From an uncultured Porphyromonas sp. (GTDB taxonomy: Bacteria > Bacteroidota > Bacteroidia > Bacteroidales > Porphyromonadaceae), in NCBI GenBank assembly GCA_900548415.1, contig URKO01000082.1, positions 1 through 6,177 on the forward strand: 6,177 nucleotides of DNA, given 5' to 3'. Of this stretch, positions 5,872-6,177 are shown piece after piece (position 1 is the stretch's first letter; each line of letters begins with the position of its first letter). The notes under the pieces are model-generated. The model made no database searches, had not been told where the DNA came from, and worked only from the letters and a program-made list of their open reading frames with translations. Both the position numbers and the translations under genes were made by a program.

Positions 5872-6177
5872 CTACTTTAAGAAGACAAAGTAAACCGCTA
5901 AGACAAGGCAGGCGAAAGCGGCTAAGTGGTTCCACTGCAACGGCTCTCCACGGAAGAAGATCACCGAGAAGAGCGTAAAGACCGTAATCGACACCACCTC
6001 CTGTATCACCTTGAGCTGCATCAAGCTGAAGGCTCCGCCGTTGCCGACGTAGCCGTAGCGATTGGCCGGGATCTGAAAGGAGTACTCAAAGAGTGCCAAG
6101 CACCAGCTCAGCAGGATAACCAGATAGAGTGGTGTGTGGTCCGTGATGACTCGCATCTGCTCCAGCTTGATGTGTCC
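5872..6177 (-). CDS. DUF486 (DMT-like) small membrane protein, N-terminus cut by the window edge
   Basis: The visible 101 codons match the DUF486 family, proteins of about 110-120 residues with four membrane helices that resemble half-size drug/metabolite transporters; no function is established. Recognisable segments are FEYSFQIPANRYGY, NGGAFSLMQLKVIQE and the final VYFVFLK before a TAG stop. A Met codon at 6154-6156 is probably internal: the frame continues upstream to the window edge and reads GHIKLEQ, which fits the family's usual stretch after the first helix (WYGHLK-like). So roughly 15-20 N-terminal residues, including most of helix one, probably lie beyond 6177, together with the promoter. 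The gene converges on the glycosyltransferase with only 5 bp between their stop codons. Confidence 0.88.
   Translation of the reverse strand, partial: GHIKLEQMRVITDHTPLYLVILLSWCLALFEYSFQIPANRYGYVGNGGAFSLMQLKVIQEVVSITVFTLFSVIFFRGEPLQWNHLAAFACLVLAVYFVFLK

Noticed and set aside
5449..5880. Plus-strand open frame (143 codons) overlapping the glycosyltransferase C-terminal half
   Set aside because: Its product is low-complexity, rich in Pro, Arg, Ser and His, as expected from an out-of-frame reading of GC-rich coding DNA.
5873..5892. Inverted repeat TACTTT / AAAGTA with an 8-base loop near the convergent stops, as a terminator
   Set aside because: The stem has only 6 AT-rich pairs, there is no T-run after it on either strand, and it lies in the end of the DUF486 coding sequence.

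Overview
This window looks like an ordinary chromosomal segment from a member of the Bacteroidota, most likely the order Bacteroidales, with Porphyromonas as my best guess. Four things point there. The amidase has the lineage-typical central insertion and a C-terminal SPOR-like domain. An MCE/MlaD-like gene lies directly behind it. The chromate-transporter-family (CHR) genes are split into two halves that carry FGGGYAML instead of the usual FGGP motif. Most starts lack Shine-Dalgarno sequences, and the only promoter-like sequence upstream fits the Bacteroidota TAnnTTTG -7 element. The genus is inferred from protein resemblance and moderate-to-high GC, not from a database search.

Layout: bases 1-112 are non-coding as far as I can tell and hold a candidate promoter. 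Seven plus-strand genes follow, packed tightly enough to be one transcription unit (gaps of 16, 12, 18 and 13 bp, then two 4-bp ATGA overlaps): an exported N-acetylmuramoyl-L-alanine amidase (113-1213), an MCE/MlaD-family protein (1230-2126), a 65-residue two-helix membrane protein of unknown function (2139-2336), two CHR half-transporters (2355-2885 and 2899-3501), the tRNA methylthiotransferase MtaB (3498-4850), and a family 2 glycosyltransferase (4847-5866). A DUF486/DMT-like membrane protein converges from the minus strand (5872 to the right edge) and is cut by the window end.

The first two genes share an envelope theme: peptidoglycan remodelling, and lipid handling between the membranes. 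The CHR pair probably forms one inner-membrane transporter from two subunits. MtaB modifies tRNA at position 37 in the cytoplasm. The glycosyltransferase probably builds a surface polysaccharide or LPS part. Apart from shared transcription I see no evidence for one joint pathway. There is no rRNA, tRNA, CRISPR array, insertion sequence or phage gene, and no stretch over 300 bases without a gene. I found no convincing undescribed system; the points most worth a second look are the small membrane protein and the divergent half-transporter pair.
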